From CAYQUO01 sp964420835 (lineage in GTDB: Bacteria > Chloroflexota > Anaerolineae > Anaerolineales > Anaerolineaceae), in assembly GCA_964420835.1 (NCBI GenBank), contig CAYQUO010000011.1:1-64000 (forward strand): a stretch of DNA of 64,000 bases, read 5' to 3'. The position numbers and the translations under genes are program-made. The notes under the pieces were generated by a model. That model saw nothing but the letters and a program-made list of their open reading frames with translations. It had not been told where the DNA came from and searched no databases. Position 1 is the first letter of the stretch; every line of letters starts with the position of its first letter. Below, piece after piece: positions 50,735 through 58,817 of this stretch.

Positions 50735-51986
50735 ATTCCTCCATGACAGAATGTACGTGCACTGATACGGATTGATGGACCCCACCCTGGGCTGTTGGGG
50801 GTTCTTCCCCTTGCCAGACGTGGTCCCGGGGTTGCAGGTCACCTGGTCCTTCCGCCCAATCCCCCGATGAAATGCCACTCCAGCGCAGGGCATTCTCAAT
50901 TTCCGCAGACCGTCGAGCCAGTTCGTATCCTGTATGACTGGCTGCGTCCAGGCAATACAGGTGAAGTGCCTGCCCAGCACCTGGATGCGCGGGCGGGTCC
51001 ACCCGAACCTGCACTTCACTGCCATCAGGGTGCACCAGGGTGCATGCAAATGCACCCCGCAGATCTTCTCCGTGGTATCCTGCCTGTTTGATCCTGTAAC
51101 CCTGGGTTGCCAGCGCCCTGGCAGCCCGATCGGCTGTATTGATCCGAAGTTGTGATTGCAAGACATTCATCCGTGCCTGGAAGGTTATCTCTTCCAGTTG
51201 CTTCACCAACTCCGGATATGCCTGGATGATCCAATTTTGTGGATCCCCCAGGTGGGGGGTTGCGTCCTTCCAATGGGTCTGTAAATTCATCAGGGTTTCA
51301 ATGAACCGGCTAAGAGCTCCGCCGGTCCACTCGTCCACATCGATCTCAACGCCGGCTGGTTGGCCGTTGAAATCGATCGCCTCGCAGGTTTGCCAACCCA
51401 ATGCCTCCCTCACCAAATCGTCCAGGATGGAAAGGGCCTGTGGCCATCCCTCATCCCGGGCGTTTTCGGTTTCCGGGGTGTTATTCAGCAGGTCATCAGG
51501 TTTTTCGCGCACAAGTACAGGTTGTTCATATCTTCCATCCTGGTACGCTTCCACACGGGACGACCCATCATAAGAGGAAAGAGGATGAAAAGAAGGGATT
51601 TTCAATTCGTGTTGGCGCCTGTTCTCAACATGCAGGTGCCGTTGCCGTTCCGCTGGAACTCCTGGTTCCCGGGCGTTGCGCTTCGATCGCTGCGCGACAG
51701 GGTTTTTTTGGGCATTTTCCGCCCCCTCTCCTGCCATAACAGTGGCTTCGCCCGCATCCACCAACGCAAAGGGGTCACTGAGAGACAGGGCCAGGTTCAA
51801 TAAACCTTTTCTCCTGCGGGCTGGATCAAGGTTCTCCCGGGGTTGCATCTTTTGGTCCGGATGATCCGCCCCGCTCCCCTCCATCTTCCGGGGACCGGCC
51901 AGGAACCTCTCGCGCATCTCCTTCTCGTGCATCTGCCGATACAAGCCGGGGTCAATGGAGACCAGTTTTCGTTTATGCCCGCTCAT
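50718..51986 (-). CDS. Uncharacterised protein between radical SAM and AAA genes
   Basis: I do not recognise this 422-residue protein. The N-terminal 130 residues are charged and low in complexity (RQMHEKEMRERFLAG, RKGLLNLALSLSD), probably disordered. The C-terminal 240 residues look folded and helical-mixed (VREALGWQTCEAIDFNGQPA; GYRIKQAGYHGEDLRGAFAC, TLVHPDGSEVQVRVDPP). It overlaps the radical SAM stop by four bases and the AAA start by 17 bases, so all three products are probably made together. It may be the substrate or adaptor of the AAA protein. Confidence 0.6.
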   Translation of the reverse strand: MSGHKRKLVSIDPGLYRQMHEKEMRERFLAGPRKMEGSGADHPDQKMQPRENLDPARRRKGLLNLALSLSDPFALVDAGEATVMAGEGAENAQKNPVAQRSKRNAREPGVPAERQRHLHVENRRQHELKIPSFHPLSSYDGSSRVEAYQDGRYEQPVLVREKPDDLLNNTPETENARDEGWPQALSILDDLVREALGWQTCEAIDFNGQPAGVEIDVDEWTGGALSRFIETLMNLQTHWKDATPHLGDPQNWIIQAYPELVKQLEEITFQARMNVLQSQLRINTADRAARALATQGYRIKQAGYHGEDLRGAFACTLVHPDGSEVQVRVDPPAHPGAGQALHLYCLDAASHTGYELARRSAEIENALRWSGISSGDWAEGPGDLQPRDHVWQGEEPPTAQGGVHQSVSVHVHSVMEEYENGG

Positions 51987-52672
51987 CTGTTTTTTCCATC
52001 CGTTTTGGTCGGCAATTCCACAAGGCAGGCATCGAGGGCAGGAAGAAAACCGACCGGTGGTATTCCAATCAGTTGCAGTTCCTGGTCTCCCAGCACGAGT
52101 TCAACCTGCCGTGGGCAACCTTCAAAATCGAAGGTGGCCAGCCTTCCGGAAAGCCGGTGTACTCCCTGGTTGTCGCTTCCGCGCAGGCCCACCCCCCGAT
52201 TCCTTTCCTGAATATAAGGGCCATCGATCAGGACATCCAACTGGTCCAGCAAGTCAAACACCTCGCTGGATGGCGGGTTGTCCACCAGTTCAGCCAGCAG
52301 AAACCCGGTGTAACAAATTACATCTATATCCCGCATGCGCCGGGCTTCCCGAAGCATGGCGGAGAGACCGCCTGGCTGGAGGAAGGGCTCACCGCCGGAT
52401 ATGGTGAACCCGCTGGTCCGGGGATCTGCCAGCAACTCTTTCGCCAGGCGTTCCGGGGTGATGAGGCGGTTGGCATGGTCCGACAGCCATTCGGGGGCAA
52501 TACAGCCGGGGCAATGGAGACGGCAGCCCTGAACCCACAGGCCAGCCCGCCAGCCGGGTCCCAGGCAGCGGGTGGCGGTGCAGGTTGCCGCCACGTTCAG
52601 GAGGGGGGGAACATGCCCTGCCCGGACAGGGAACATGCCGGAGTGTGGTTTTTGGATCAGGTCCATCCTCAT
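51983..52672 (-). CDS. Radical SAM activase of NrdG/PflA type
   Basis: The 229-residue protein has the radical SAM Cys cluster GCRLHCPGC (C-x3-C-x2-C) at about residues 50-58, SGGEPFLQ for SAM binding, and a GLRGSDNQGVHRLSGR region that in NrdG-type activases lies near the glycyl-radical partner contact. It resembles anaerobic ribonucleotide reductase or pyruvate formate-lyase activating enzymes, but no glycyl-radical enzyme is encoded here. It is first in the minus-strand operon after a strong promoter. GTGAGCC stands weakly before the ATG at 52672; the second ATG at 52666 is possible. Confidence 0.82.
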   Translation of the reverse strand: MRMDLIQKPHSGMFPVRAGHVPPLLNVAATCTATRCLGPGWRAGLWVQGCRLHCPGCIAPEWLSDHANRLITPERLAKELLADPRTSGFTISGGEPFLQPGGLSAMLREARRMRDIDVICYTGFLLAELVDNPPSSEVFDLLDQLDVLIDGPYIQERNRGVGLRGSDNQGVHRLSGRLATFDFEGCPRQVELVLGDQELQLIGIPPVGFLPALDACLVELPTKTDGKNR

Positions 52673-52702
52673 AACGGCTCACCAAATAAGAAAATCTGTT
52701 CT

Positions 52703-52731
52703 ATTATAACGGGTTCCAAGCAGGATTTCAA
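52703..52731 (-). promoter_or_regulatory. Promoter of the radical SAM-AAA operon
   Basis: On the minus strand TTGAAA (52726-52731), a 17-base spacer and TATAAT (52703-52708); the ATG is about 30 bases downstream of the -10 box. Confidence 0.8.
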
Positions 52732-52882
52732 GTATCAATTTTTATTGTACTGATTTTGTCACCAAAGGGAAATCGACCTGCTGAATACCTCATCCCTGCC
52801 CGGTTATCAAGGAAATTTATGCCGATGCCTGCCAATTGGAATGGCAGGGCAGGTGCTCTTATTGGCTTGGAGGTGAGTGTGT

Positions 52883-52888
52883 TAGAAT
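52883..52888 (+). promoter_or_regulatory. -10 box of maf, apparently leaderless
   Basis: TAGAAT ends seven bases before the maf ATG at 52896. No good -35 box is seen at standard distance. Confidence 0.4.
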
Positions 52889-52895
52889 CCTGTGC

Positions 52896-53567
52896 ATGGT
52901 GAATACAAAACTGGTGCTGGCTTCTTCTTCCCCGCGGCGCAAGGAACTGCTCGAACTGACGGGCCTGGAATTTCGAGTGACCGCCGCTCAAATCGATGAA
53001 ACGCCCCACCCGGAAGAAGAACCCATGGCGTATGTCCATCGGCTGGCTTGCGGCAAGGCGGAAGCCATTGCACGCAGCCAACATCTCCAGGGTGAGCTTA
53101 TCCTGGCTGCGGATACTACCGTTGCAGATCATGGCGAACTGCTGGGAAAACCCATGAGCCCTGCAGAGGCGAACCGAATACTTCTGCAGCTTCGTCATCG
53201 CACGCACCAGGTCCATACGGCACTAGTTTTGCTTGATCCATCCCGGGGCATCCAGCATTGGGAGACATGCACATCCCAAGTGCCCATGCGCGACTATTCA
53301 GAAGCGGAAATTCAAAGGTATATTGAAAGCGGTGATCCTATTGACAAGGCCGGTGCCTATGCCATTCAGAACAAGGACTTTCACCCGGTGGACGGATTTT
53401 CCGGGTGCATGGCAAACGTGATGGGCCTCCCTCTTTGCCATTTTTCCCGCTCCCTGGAGCATTTTGGGCTCAAGCCGGATGTCAATATACCGGAGGCCTG
53501 CCAATCCCATTTGGATTACAACTGCCGGATTTCCTGCCGGGTACTTAAAGGCGACACCATTGGTTGA
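52896..53567 (+). CDS. maf: Maf-like nucleoside triphosphate pyrophosphatase
   Basis: The 223-residue protein has the Maf signature LASSSPRRKELLELTGLEF at the N-terminus, AADTTVADHGELLGKP and DKAGAYAIQNKDF. Maf enzymes hydrolyse non-canonical or UTP/dTTP-type nucleotides to monophosphates. The ATG at 52896 is preferred over 52836 because the SSSPRR motif lies at residue 9 and TAGAAT lies seven bases upstream. It is followed by the PBP2-type gene after 33 bases. Confidence 0.92.
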   Translation: MVNTKLVLASSSPRRKELLELTGLEFRVTAAQIDETPHPEEEPMAYVHRLACGKAEAIARSQHLQGELILAADTTVADHGELLGKPMSPAEANRILLQLRHRTHQVHTALVLLDPSRGIQHWETCTSQVPMRDYSEAEIQRYIESGDPIDKAGAYAIQNKDFHPVDGFSGCMANVMGLPLCHFSRSLEHFGLKPDVNIPEACQSHLDYNCRISCRVLKGDTIG

Positions 53568-53600
53568 GCGTTTAGGCAGATCCAAGAGGAGGTTGTGGTA

Positions 53601-55847
53601 ATGAAATTTCGTAACTGGTACTTATTGCTGCTGGCATTTATGTTCCTTGCCGCCTGCAGCAACGCCGGCAGCCAGCCCTCCGTTGCTCCCACTGTAACCC
53701 TGCCAGCGCCCAAGGTGAATACCACCAGCGTACCGGATGCCCAGGTGGCAGCAACCAACTTCCTCGAAGCCTGGAAGGCGGAAGACTACCAGGGAATGTA
53801 CAACCTGCTATCAAAGGTCAGCCAGGATGCCATTAGCCTGGACAATTTCATCCAACGGTATAAGGAAACGGCGGTAAATCTCAGCCTGGATACACTGCAA
53901 ACCGAGATCCTTTCCACAATGACCAACCCCACTGCTTCACAGGTGGCCTACCGGGCAACCTTCAAAACCATCCTGCTTGGCGAAGTCCAGCGTGACATGC
54001 TGATGAATTTGGTGCTGGAAGGGAATTCCTGGAAGGTACAGTGGGAGGATGGAATGATCCTTCCGGAACTGCGGGGGGGCAACCGCCTGGCATTGGATGT
54101 CAAGATCCCCTCCCGTGGGAACATTTATGATCGAAACGGGGACACCCTGGTTGCACAAACCAGCGCCTATGCCATTGGTGTTATTCCCGGGCAGATTGAA
54201 GAAGGGCAATGGGGGGTGATGGTCAACCAATTATCCCGGCTGACCGGACAACTTGCCGAATGGATCTCGGCGAAAATGAAGGACGCCCTTCCCCAGGATT
54301 ATGTCATCATCGGTGAAGTACCCGCCCAGTTCGTACAGGACCGATACGAAGCGTTATCGGGCCTGCTGGGGTTGTGGTTAAATCCGTTCACCTCCAGGTT
54401 CTACTTCAATGATGGGATCGCTCCGCATGTGACCGGCTACGTCCTCTCCATTCCTGCCGAAGAGGCGGAGGCATACCAGAGAAAAGGTTACCGGGTGGAC
54501 GAACGGGTGGGCGCAGCCGGCCTGGAAAAATGGGGGGAGAATTACCTTTCAGGCGGGCGGGGGGCATCGTTATATGTTGTCGACCCCCAGGGAACCATCA
54601 TCACCCGCATTTCCCAAACAGACACCCATCCCTCCATGTCCATCTATACCACTCTCGACAGCAAACTGCAGGAGCAGGCTCAACAAGCCATTGCGGGCTT
54701 CAGGGGTGCCATAGTCGTCATGGAACGCGATACCGGCCGCATCCTGGCCATGGCTTCCTCACCCTCTTATGACCCTAATTTGTTCGAGCCCACCAACTAC
54801 AACAGCAATTACGGGCTCAATGAATTATTCAGCGCCAGGGATACGCCTCTATTAAACCGGGCGACCCAGGGTGGGTATCCGCTTGGCTCCGTCTTTAAAA
54901 TAATCACCATGTCAGCAGCCTTGGAAAGCGGCCTGTATACGGCCGACACCAAATACGTCTGCGGACATGAATTCACCGAACTTCCGGGCCAGGTATACTA
55001 CGACTGGACCTATGAGAAGGGGTTGAACCCCAGTGGAGAGTTGACCCTGATGGAAGGGTTAATGCGCTCCTGCAATCCGTATTTTTATCATATTGGCCTG
55101 GATCTGTTTCGTCAGAATCGGCCCCAGGATGTGCCCAACCTGGCCAGGGGGTTTGGCCTGGGTTCGGCCACCGGTATCGGACAGGTTGCCGAGGATGTCG
55201 GTTCCGTTCCCGACCAGGTGACCGAGGGTGATGCGGTTCAGTTGGCAATCGGGCAGGGGGAACTATTGGTAACACCCCTGCAGGTTGTGGACTTTATCGC
55301 CGCCATTGGAAATGGCGGTACACTGTACCGGCCGCAGGTTGTTGAAAAGATCATCTCGCCCAATGGGGATGTCCCCTTCACCTTCTCCCCAGAAGTTCGC
55401 GGCACACTGCCGATTAAACCGGAAACTTTGAAAATCATCCAGGACTCCATGTTGAGCGTGGTTGAAAACCGCCGCGGCACAGCCCACAATGTGTTCCTGG
55501 GCATGAACATTACGCTTTACAGCAAAACCGGAACCGCCCAGACCTCCACCGGGAAACCACATGCCTGGTTTGCCGGCTATACCGATCAAGAGAACCCGGA
55601 AAAGCCCAACATTGCCATGGTGGTTATCGCTGAAAATGCCGGTGAAGGCTCTGAGATCGCCGCACCCATCTTCCGCCGGGTTCTCGAAGTTTATTACTAT
55701 GGGAAACCCACCCGCCTGTATTCATGGGAAAGCAGTTACTACGTAACCAAAACGCCCACTCCAACTGCCACCAATACCGCCACACCCGGGCCGGCACCAA
55801 CAGAAACCCTTACACCCACACCTGAAGAGGAAATACCAGCCCCCTGA
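53601..55847 (+). CDS. Class B penicillin-binding protein 2-type lipoprotein
   Basis: The 748-residue protein has a lipobox (MFLAACS), an NTF2-like domain of the MecA-N type (about residues 45-150, ATNFLEAWKAEDYQGMYNLL), a dimerisation domain (IPSRGNIYDRNGDTLVAQ) and a transpeptidase domain with Ser430-x-x-Lys433 (GSVFK), Ser490-Cys-Asn and Lys642-Thr-Gly. It crosslinks peptidoglycan. MecA-N-type domains occur in methicillin-resistance PBPs, but their presence alone does not imply resistance. The C-terminus is Thr/Pro-rich (TPTPTATNTATPGPAPT). AGGAGG lies eight bases before the ATG. Five bases separate it from rsgA. Confidence 0.92.
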   Translation: MKFRNWYLLLLAFMFLAACSNAGSQPSVAPTVTLPAPKVNTTSVPDAQVAATNFLEAWKAEDYQGMYNLLSKVSQDAISLDNFIQRYKETAVNLSLDTLQTEILSTMTNPTASQVAYRATFKTILLGEVQRDMLMNLVLEGNSWKVQWEDGMILPELRGGNRLALDVKIPSRGNIYDRNGDTLVAQTSAYAIGVIPGQIEEGQWGVMVNQLSRLTGQLAEWISAKMKDALPQDYVIIGEVPAQFVQDRYEALSGLLGLWLNPFTSRFYFNDGIAPHVTGYVLSIPAEEAEAYQRKGYRVDERVGAAGLEKWGENYLSGGRGASLYVVDPQGTIITRISQTDTHPSMSIYTTLDSKLQEQAQQAIAGFRGAIVVMERDTGRILAMASSPSYDPNLFEPTNYNSNYGLNELFSARDTPLLNRATQGGYPLGSVFKIITMSAALESGLYTADTKYVCGHEFTELPGQVYYDWTYEKGLNPSGELTLMEGLMRSCNPYFYHIGLDLFRQNRPQDVPNLARGFGLGSATGIGQVAEDVGSVPDQVTEGDAVQLAIGQGELLVTPLQVVDFIAAIGNGGTLYRPQVVEKIISPNGDVPFTFSPEVRGTLPIKPETLKIIQDSMLSVVENRRGTAHNVFLGMNITLYSKTGTAQTSTGKPHAWFAGYTDQENPEKPNIAMVVIAENAGEGSEIAAPIFRRVLEVYYYGKPTRLYSWESSYYVTKTPTPTATNTATPGPAPTETLTPTPEEEIPAP

Positions 55848-55852
55848 ATGCG

Positions 55853-56770
55853 ATGACGGACGAGGTCGTTCGCGGGCGGATCGTACGCCTTCAATCCGGG
55901 TTTTATATCGTCCAGACGGAAAACGGCACCTTTACCTGCCGTTTACGGGGCCGTCTGAAACACCGGCGCAATCGGAATGTGGATGTCATTGCCCTGGGTG
56001 ATATTGTGGAAATCAGCCCCGCGGGAATTAACCCGGGAACGATCGAGGCAATTATCCCCCGCTCACGCTCGCTGGTCCGTACAGCCCCAACGGCACGCGG
56101 GCCTTACCAACAGGTCCTGCTTGCCAACGTTGACCAGATCCTCCTTGTGTTTTCCTGTTCGCAGCCCAAACCCCGCCTGCGCATGCTGGACCGTTTCCTG
56201 GTCATATCTGAAAAGCAGGGCATCCATCCACTGATTGTAGCCAATAAAACAGACCTCGTCGGCACAGAAACAGCAAGGGCCTTGTTCCACGACTATCCGG
56301 CCCTGGGGTACGAGGTGTTAACAACCTCTGCGAAAAACGGGCAGGGAATAGACCTGCTTCGTGAAAGAATAAAAGGAAAAACCTCCGGGATGGTGGGCCC
56401 ATCCGGAACCGGAAAAACCAGCCTATTAAACGCCATTCAACCCGGCCTCGGTCAGACTGTCCGCTCCATCAGCAGCGCCACCACCAAGGGCAGGCACACC
56501 ACGGTTGTACGCACCCTTTTCCTGCTGGATATCGGCGGTTACCTGGCCGACCTGCCGGGTCTGCGCAGCCTTTCCCTGTGGGATACAAACGCCGAGGAGC
56601 TTGACGCCTATTTTCCGGAATTACGGGAACGGGTGGCAAATTGCCAGTTCAACGATTGCACCCACCAGGATGAACCAGGATGCGCGATCCGGGCCGCCGT
56701 GGATGCCGGTGAGATCAGCCCGGCGCGGTATGAATCCTACCTTCGCCTGCGGTCTGGTGAAATCAATTAA
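55853..56770 (+). CDS. rsgA: Small ribosomal subunit biogenesis GTPase RsgA
   Basis: The 305-residue protein has an N-terminal OB-fold (RGRIVRLQSGFYIVQTENGT), a circularly permuted GTPase with G4 VANKTDLV before the P-loop GPSGTGKTSLLN, G2-like SSATTKGRHTTV, DLPGLRSLSLWD (G3) and a zinc module CQFNDCTHQDEPGC. It helps mature the 30S subunit. It is coupled to the PBP gene by a five-base gap and no separate ribosome site is evident. A long hairpin follows. Confidence 0.94.
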   Translation: MTDEVVRGRIVRLQSGFYIVQTENGTFTCRLRGRLKHRRNRNVDVIALGDIVEISPAGINPGTIEAIIPRSRSLVRTAPTARGPYQQVLLANVDQILLVFSCSQPKPRLRMLDRFLVISEKQGIHPLIVANKTDLVGTETARALFHDYPALGYEVLTTSAKNGQGIDLLRERIKGKTSGMVGPSGTGKTSLLNAIQPGLGQTVRSISSATTKGRHTTVVRTLFLLDIGGYLADLPGLRSLSLWDTNAEELDAYFPELRERVANCQFNDCTHQDEPGCAIRAAVDAGEISPARYESYLRLRSGEIN

Positions 56771-56822
56771 GGCGGGTGATCCCCGGGTTGCAGCGGTGAA
56801 CACCAGGTGTTCCACGAGAATC

Positions 56823-56858
56823 CACAACCTCCCGCAAGAGCATCTGCGGGAGGTTGTG
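56823..56858. terminator. 14-bp hairpin between rsgA and the ABC-2 permease gene
   Basis: CACAACCTCCCGCA and TGCGGGAGGTTGTG form a perfect 14-bp stem with an 8-base loop. It lies between convergent gene ends; the T-run on the plus strand is weak (CAGTTTTCG), so it may terminate in both directions. Confidence 0.7.
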
Positions 56859-56880
56859 AGGTCATTCAGTTTTCGATGAT

Positions 56881-57864
56881 TTAAGCACGTATCTCCTGCC
56901 GCTGGAATTCCGTATAGCCCATCACAAACAGAAGAATGGCTACTGCGATCATGCCGGTCAACTGCGGCCAGATCAATAGCAGGCTTTGGCCCAACGGCAA
57001 GGCTGAACCCATGATGGCACCCTCCATTTGTGAGGATAACAACAAGCCCAGGGAGCGAACGGTTGGATTCAACATCCCGATCATGGTTTCGGCAAAGAGC
57101 GTGTTCGGTGACAGCCTGGAAAGGAACATCTGCATCCTTGCCTGGTCCAGGATCTCCTGTGCCAGGCCATATTGGACCGGCCTGAGGGAGCTGGCAGCCA
57201 CGCTGGCGATAATGTCCCAGAAAACCGTGAAAAACAACCAGACTGCGATCGATGCCAGGGCTGCGGTTGCCGATTGGCGGAAGATGATCGAGAACAACAT
57301 CGCCAGGGCGATCCAGATCGTCCCATAAACAATCGCCGAGAGAAGGAACCAGAAACTTCTCAGCACCTCCTCCCCATTCGGCGGCAGGCCAAGGCCGATG
57401 ATCCCCAGGCCATAAATTAGCAGCCAGATGGCTGTCAGGACAAGCGCCAAGGTAAAAAGCGAAGCCAGGAATTTCCCGAACAGCAGGCCATCCCGGTAAA
57501 TGGGCTGTGCCAGGATGCGCGACATTGTCCGCCTGGCAAACTCGCCATTGATCGAATCAAAAGCCAGGGCGATCGAGATCAATGGGATCAGGAATGCCAG
57601 CATGGAAGCAAAAGCCGGCAGGGGGTCATTGGACGTTGTGAACAAGCGGAGGAACAGGAAACGGTCCTCGCCTACTGTCTCCCGGATGTTCTTTAATGAA
57701 GAATACACGGTTCCGGCTGCAGTGAGGACAACCAGGATCTCCAGGATGCGCATTCGAACGCTGGTGAGATGGTCAGCCATCTCTTTTGAAACCACTGCCC
57801 ACAACCCCTTCCAAGGGGAACCTTCCCGTTGTCGTACGGTGGTTGAAGATTCAGGCCTGGGCAT
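56881..57864 (-). CDS. ABC-2 type transporter permease
   Basis: The 327-residue membrane protein has six predicted membrane segments (MRILEILVVLTAAGTVYSSL; LASIAVWLFFTVFWDIIASV) and the ABC-2 pattern FDSINGEFARRTMSRILAQPI, where the coupling helix lies. It overlaps the ATPase gene by 14 bases and completes an operon with a NEW3-domain protein. Such sets are common in Chloroflexota and archaea; substrate unknown. Confidence 0.88.
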   Translation of the reverse strand: MPRPESSTTVRQREGSPWKGLWAVVSKEMADHLTSVRMRILEILVVLTAAGTVYSSLKNIRETVGEDRFLFLRLFTTSNDPLPAFASMLAFLIPLISIALAFDSINGEFARRTMSRILAQPIYRDGLLFGKFLASLFTLALVLTAIWLLIYGLGIIGLGLPPNGEEVLRSFWFLLSAIVYGTIWIALAMLFSIIFRQSATAALASIAVWLFFTVFWDIIASVAASSLRPVQYGLAQEILDQARMQMFLSRLSPNTLFAETMIGMLNPTVRSLGLLLSSQMEGAIMGSALPLGQSLLLIWPQLTGMIAVAILLFVMGYTEFQRQEIRA

Positions 57865-58798
57865 TTTCCACCTCCTTGAAGAAATGGGAATAAATATCGT
57901 CCAGGCTTTGCTCCGCCACCTCGAGGTTAAATAGCCGGCCCCCGGCCTTGATTACAGCGGCTGCGGCTTCCGGCCGCAGGTCGCGTGTGGATTCGAACTG
58001 GTAGGTCTGCCCATCGACATGCCGGACCTGTTGCGCACCTTCCAGGCGGTTCAGAGAAGCCAGGATCGCACCGGGGTCACCTTCTCCTTCAAGCGAAACC
58101 CGGTAAGCGCCGCCCAGCACCCGCTGGGCCAGGTCGGCTACGCTGCCCTCCAGGAGCATCTGGCCATGGGAGAAAAGCCCCACCCGGTCACAAACCTCCT
58201 GTACCTGCATCAGCAGGTGGGAAGACAACAGGATCGTTATATCCTCGTGTTTGAGGCTGCGAATCATATCGATGAATTCGTGTGCGCCTTCCGGGTCCAG
58301 GCCCTGGGTTGGCTCGTCCATGATGATCAATTCCGGTTCCTTCACCAGCACATCAGCCACCCCCAGCCGCTGGCGCATGCCCCTGGAGAACGTCCCAACC
58401 CGTTTTTCACTAACGCCCATTAAGCCGACGCGCTCCAGCGATTCATTGATCCGCTGGCTGGCAACCTTGCCGCGCAGGTTGTTCAGTTTTGCAATGTAGA
58501 TCAGGTTTTCCCGGGCTGTCAACTCATCGTAAAAGCCCATGGCATCGGGCATGTAGCCCACCCGGGCTTTCACGCTGAGAGGCTGGGTAACCGGGTCCAG
58601 GTCCAGGACGCTAATCTCGCCGGATGTTGGTTCGGTCAGGCCCAGGAGCATCAGGATGGTCGTCGTTTTTCCTGCGCCGTTGGGGCCCAGCAACCCAAAT
58701 ACCTCGCCGCGCTTCACTTTCAAGTTCAACCGGTCCACGGCGGCGAAATCGCCGTACTTTTTGGTCAAGTCCCGGGTTATGATGATTTCCTTGCTCAT
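57851..58798 (-). CDS. ABC transporter ATPase (CcmA/DrrA type)
   Basis: The 315-residue ATPase has Walker A LLGPNGAGKTTTILML, signature FSRGMRQRLGVADVL, Walker B ELIIMDEPTQGLDPEG and the switch His ILLSSHLLMQVQEV. A C-terminal domain of about 85 residues (AYRVSLEGEGDPGAILASLN) is of the DUF4162-like regulatory kind. The ATG at 58798 is the likely start, 48 bases downstream of the ORF opening. It pairs with the ABC-2 permease and the NEW3 protein. Confidence 0.9.
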   Translation of the reverse strand: MSKEIIITRDLTKKYGDFAAVDRLNLKVKRGEVFGLLGPNGAGKTTTILMLLGLTEPTSGEISVLDLDPVTQPLSVKARVGYMPDAMGFYDELTARENLIYIAKLNNLRGKVASQRINESLERVGLMGVSEKRVGTFSRGMRQRLGVADVLVKEPELIIMDEPTQGLDPEGAHEFIDMIRSLKHEDITILLSSHLLMQVQEVCDRVGLFSHGQMLLEGSVADLAQRVLGGAYRVSLEGEGDPGAILASLNRLEGAQQVRHVDGQTYQFESTRDLRPEAAAAVIKAGGRLFNLEVAEQSLDDIYSHFFKEVENAQA

Positions 58799-58817
58799 TC
58801 CCCGACCTCCTTGAGAC

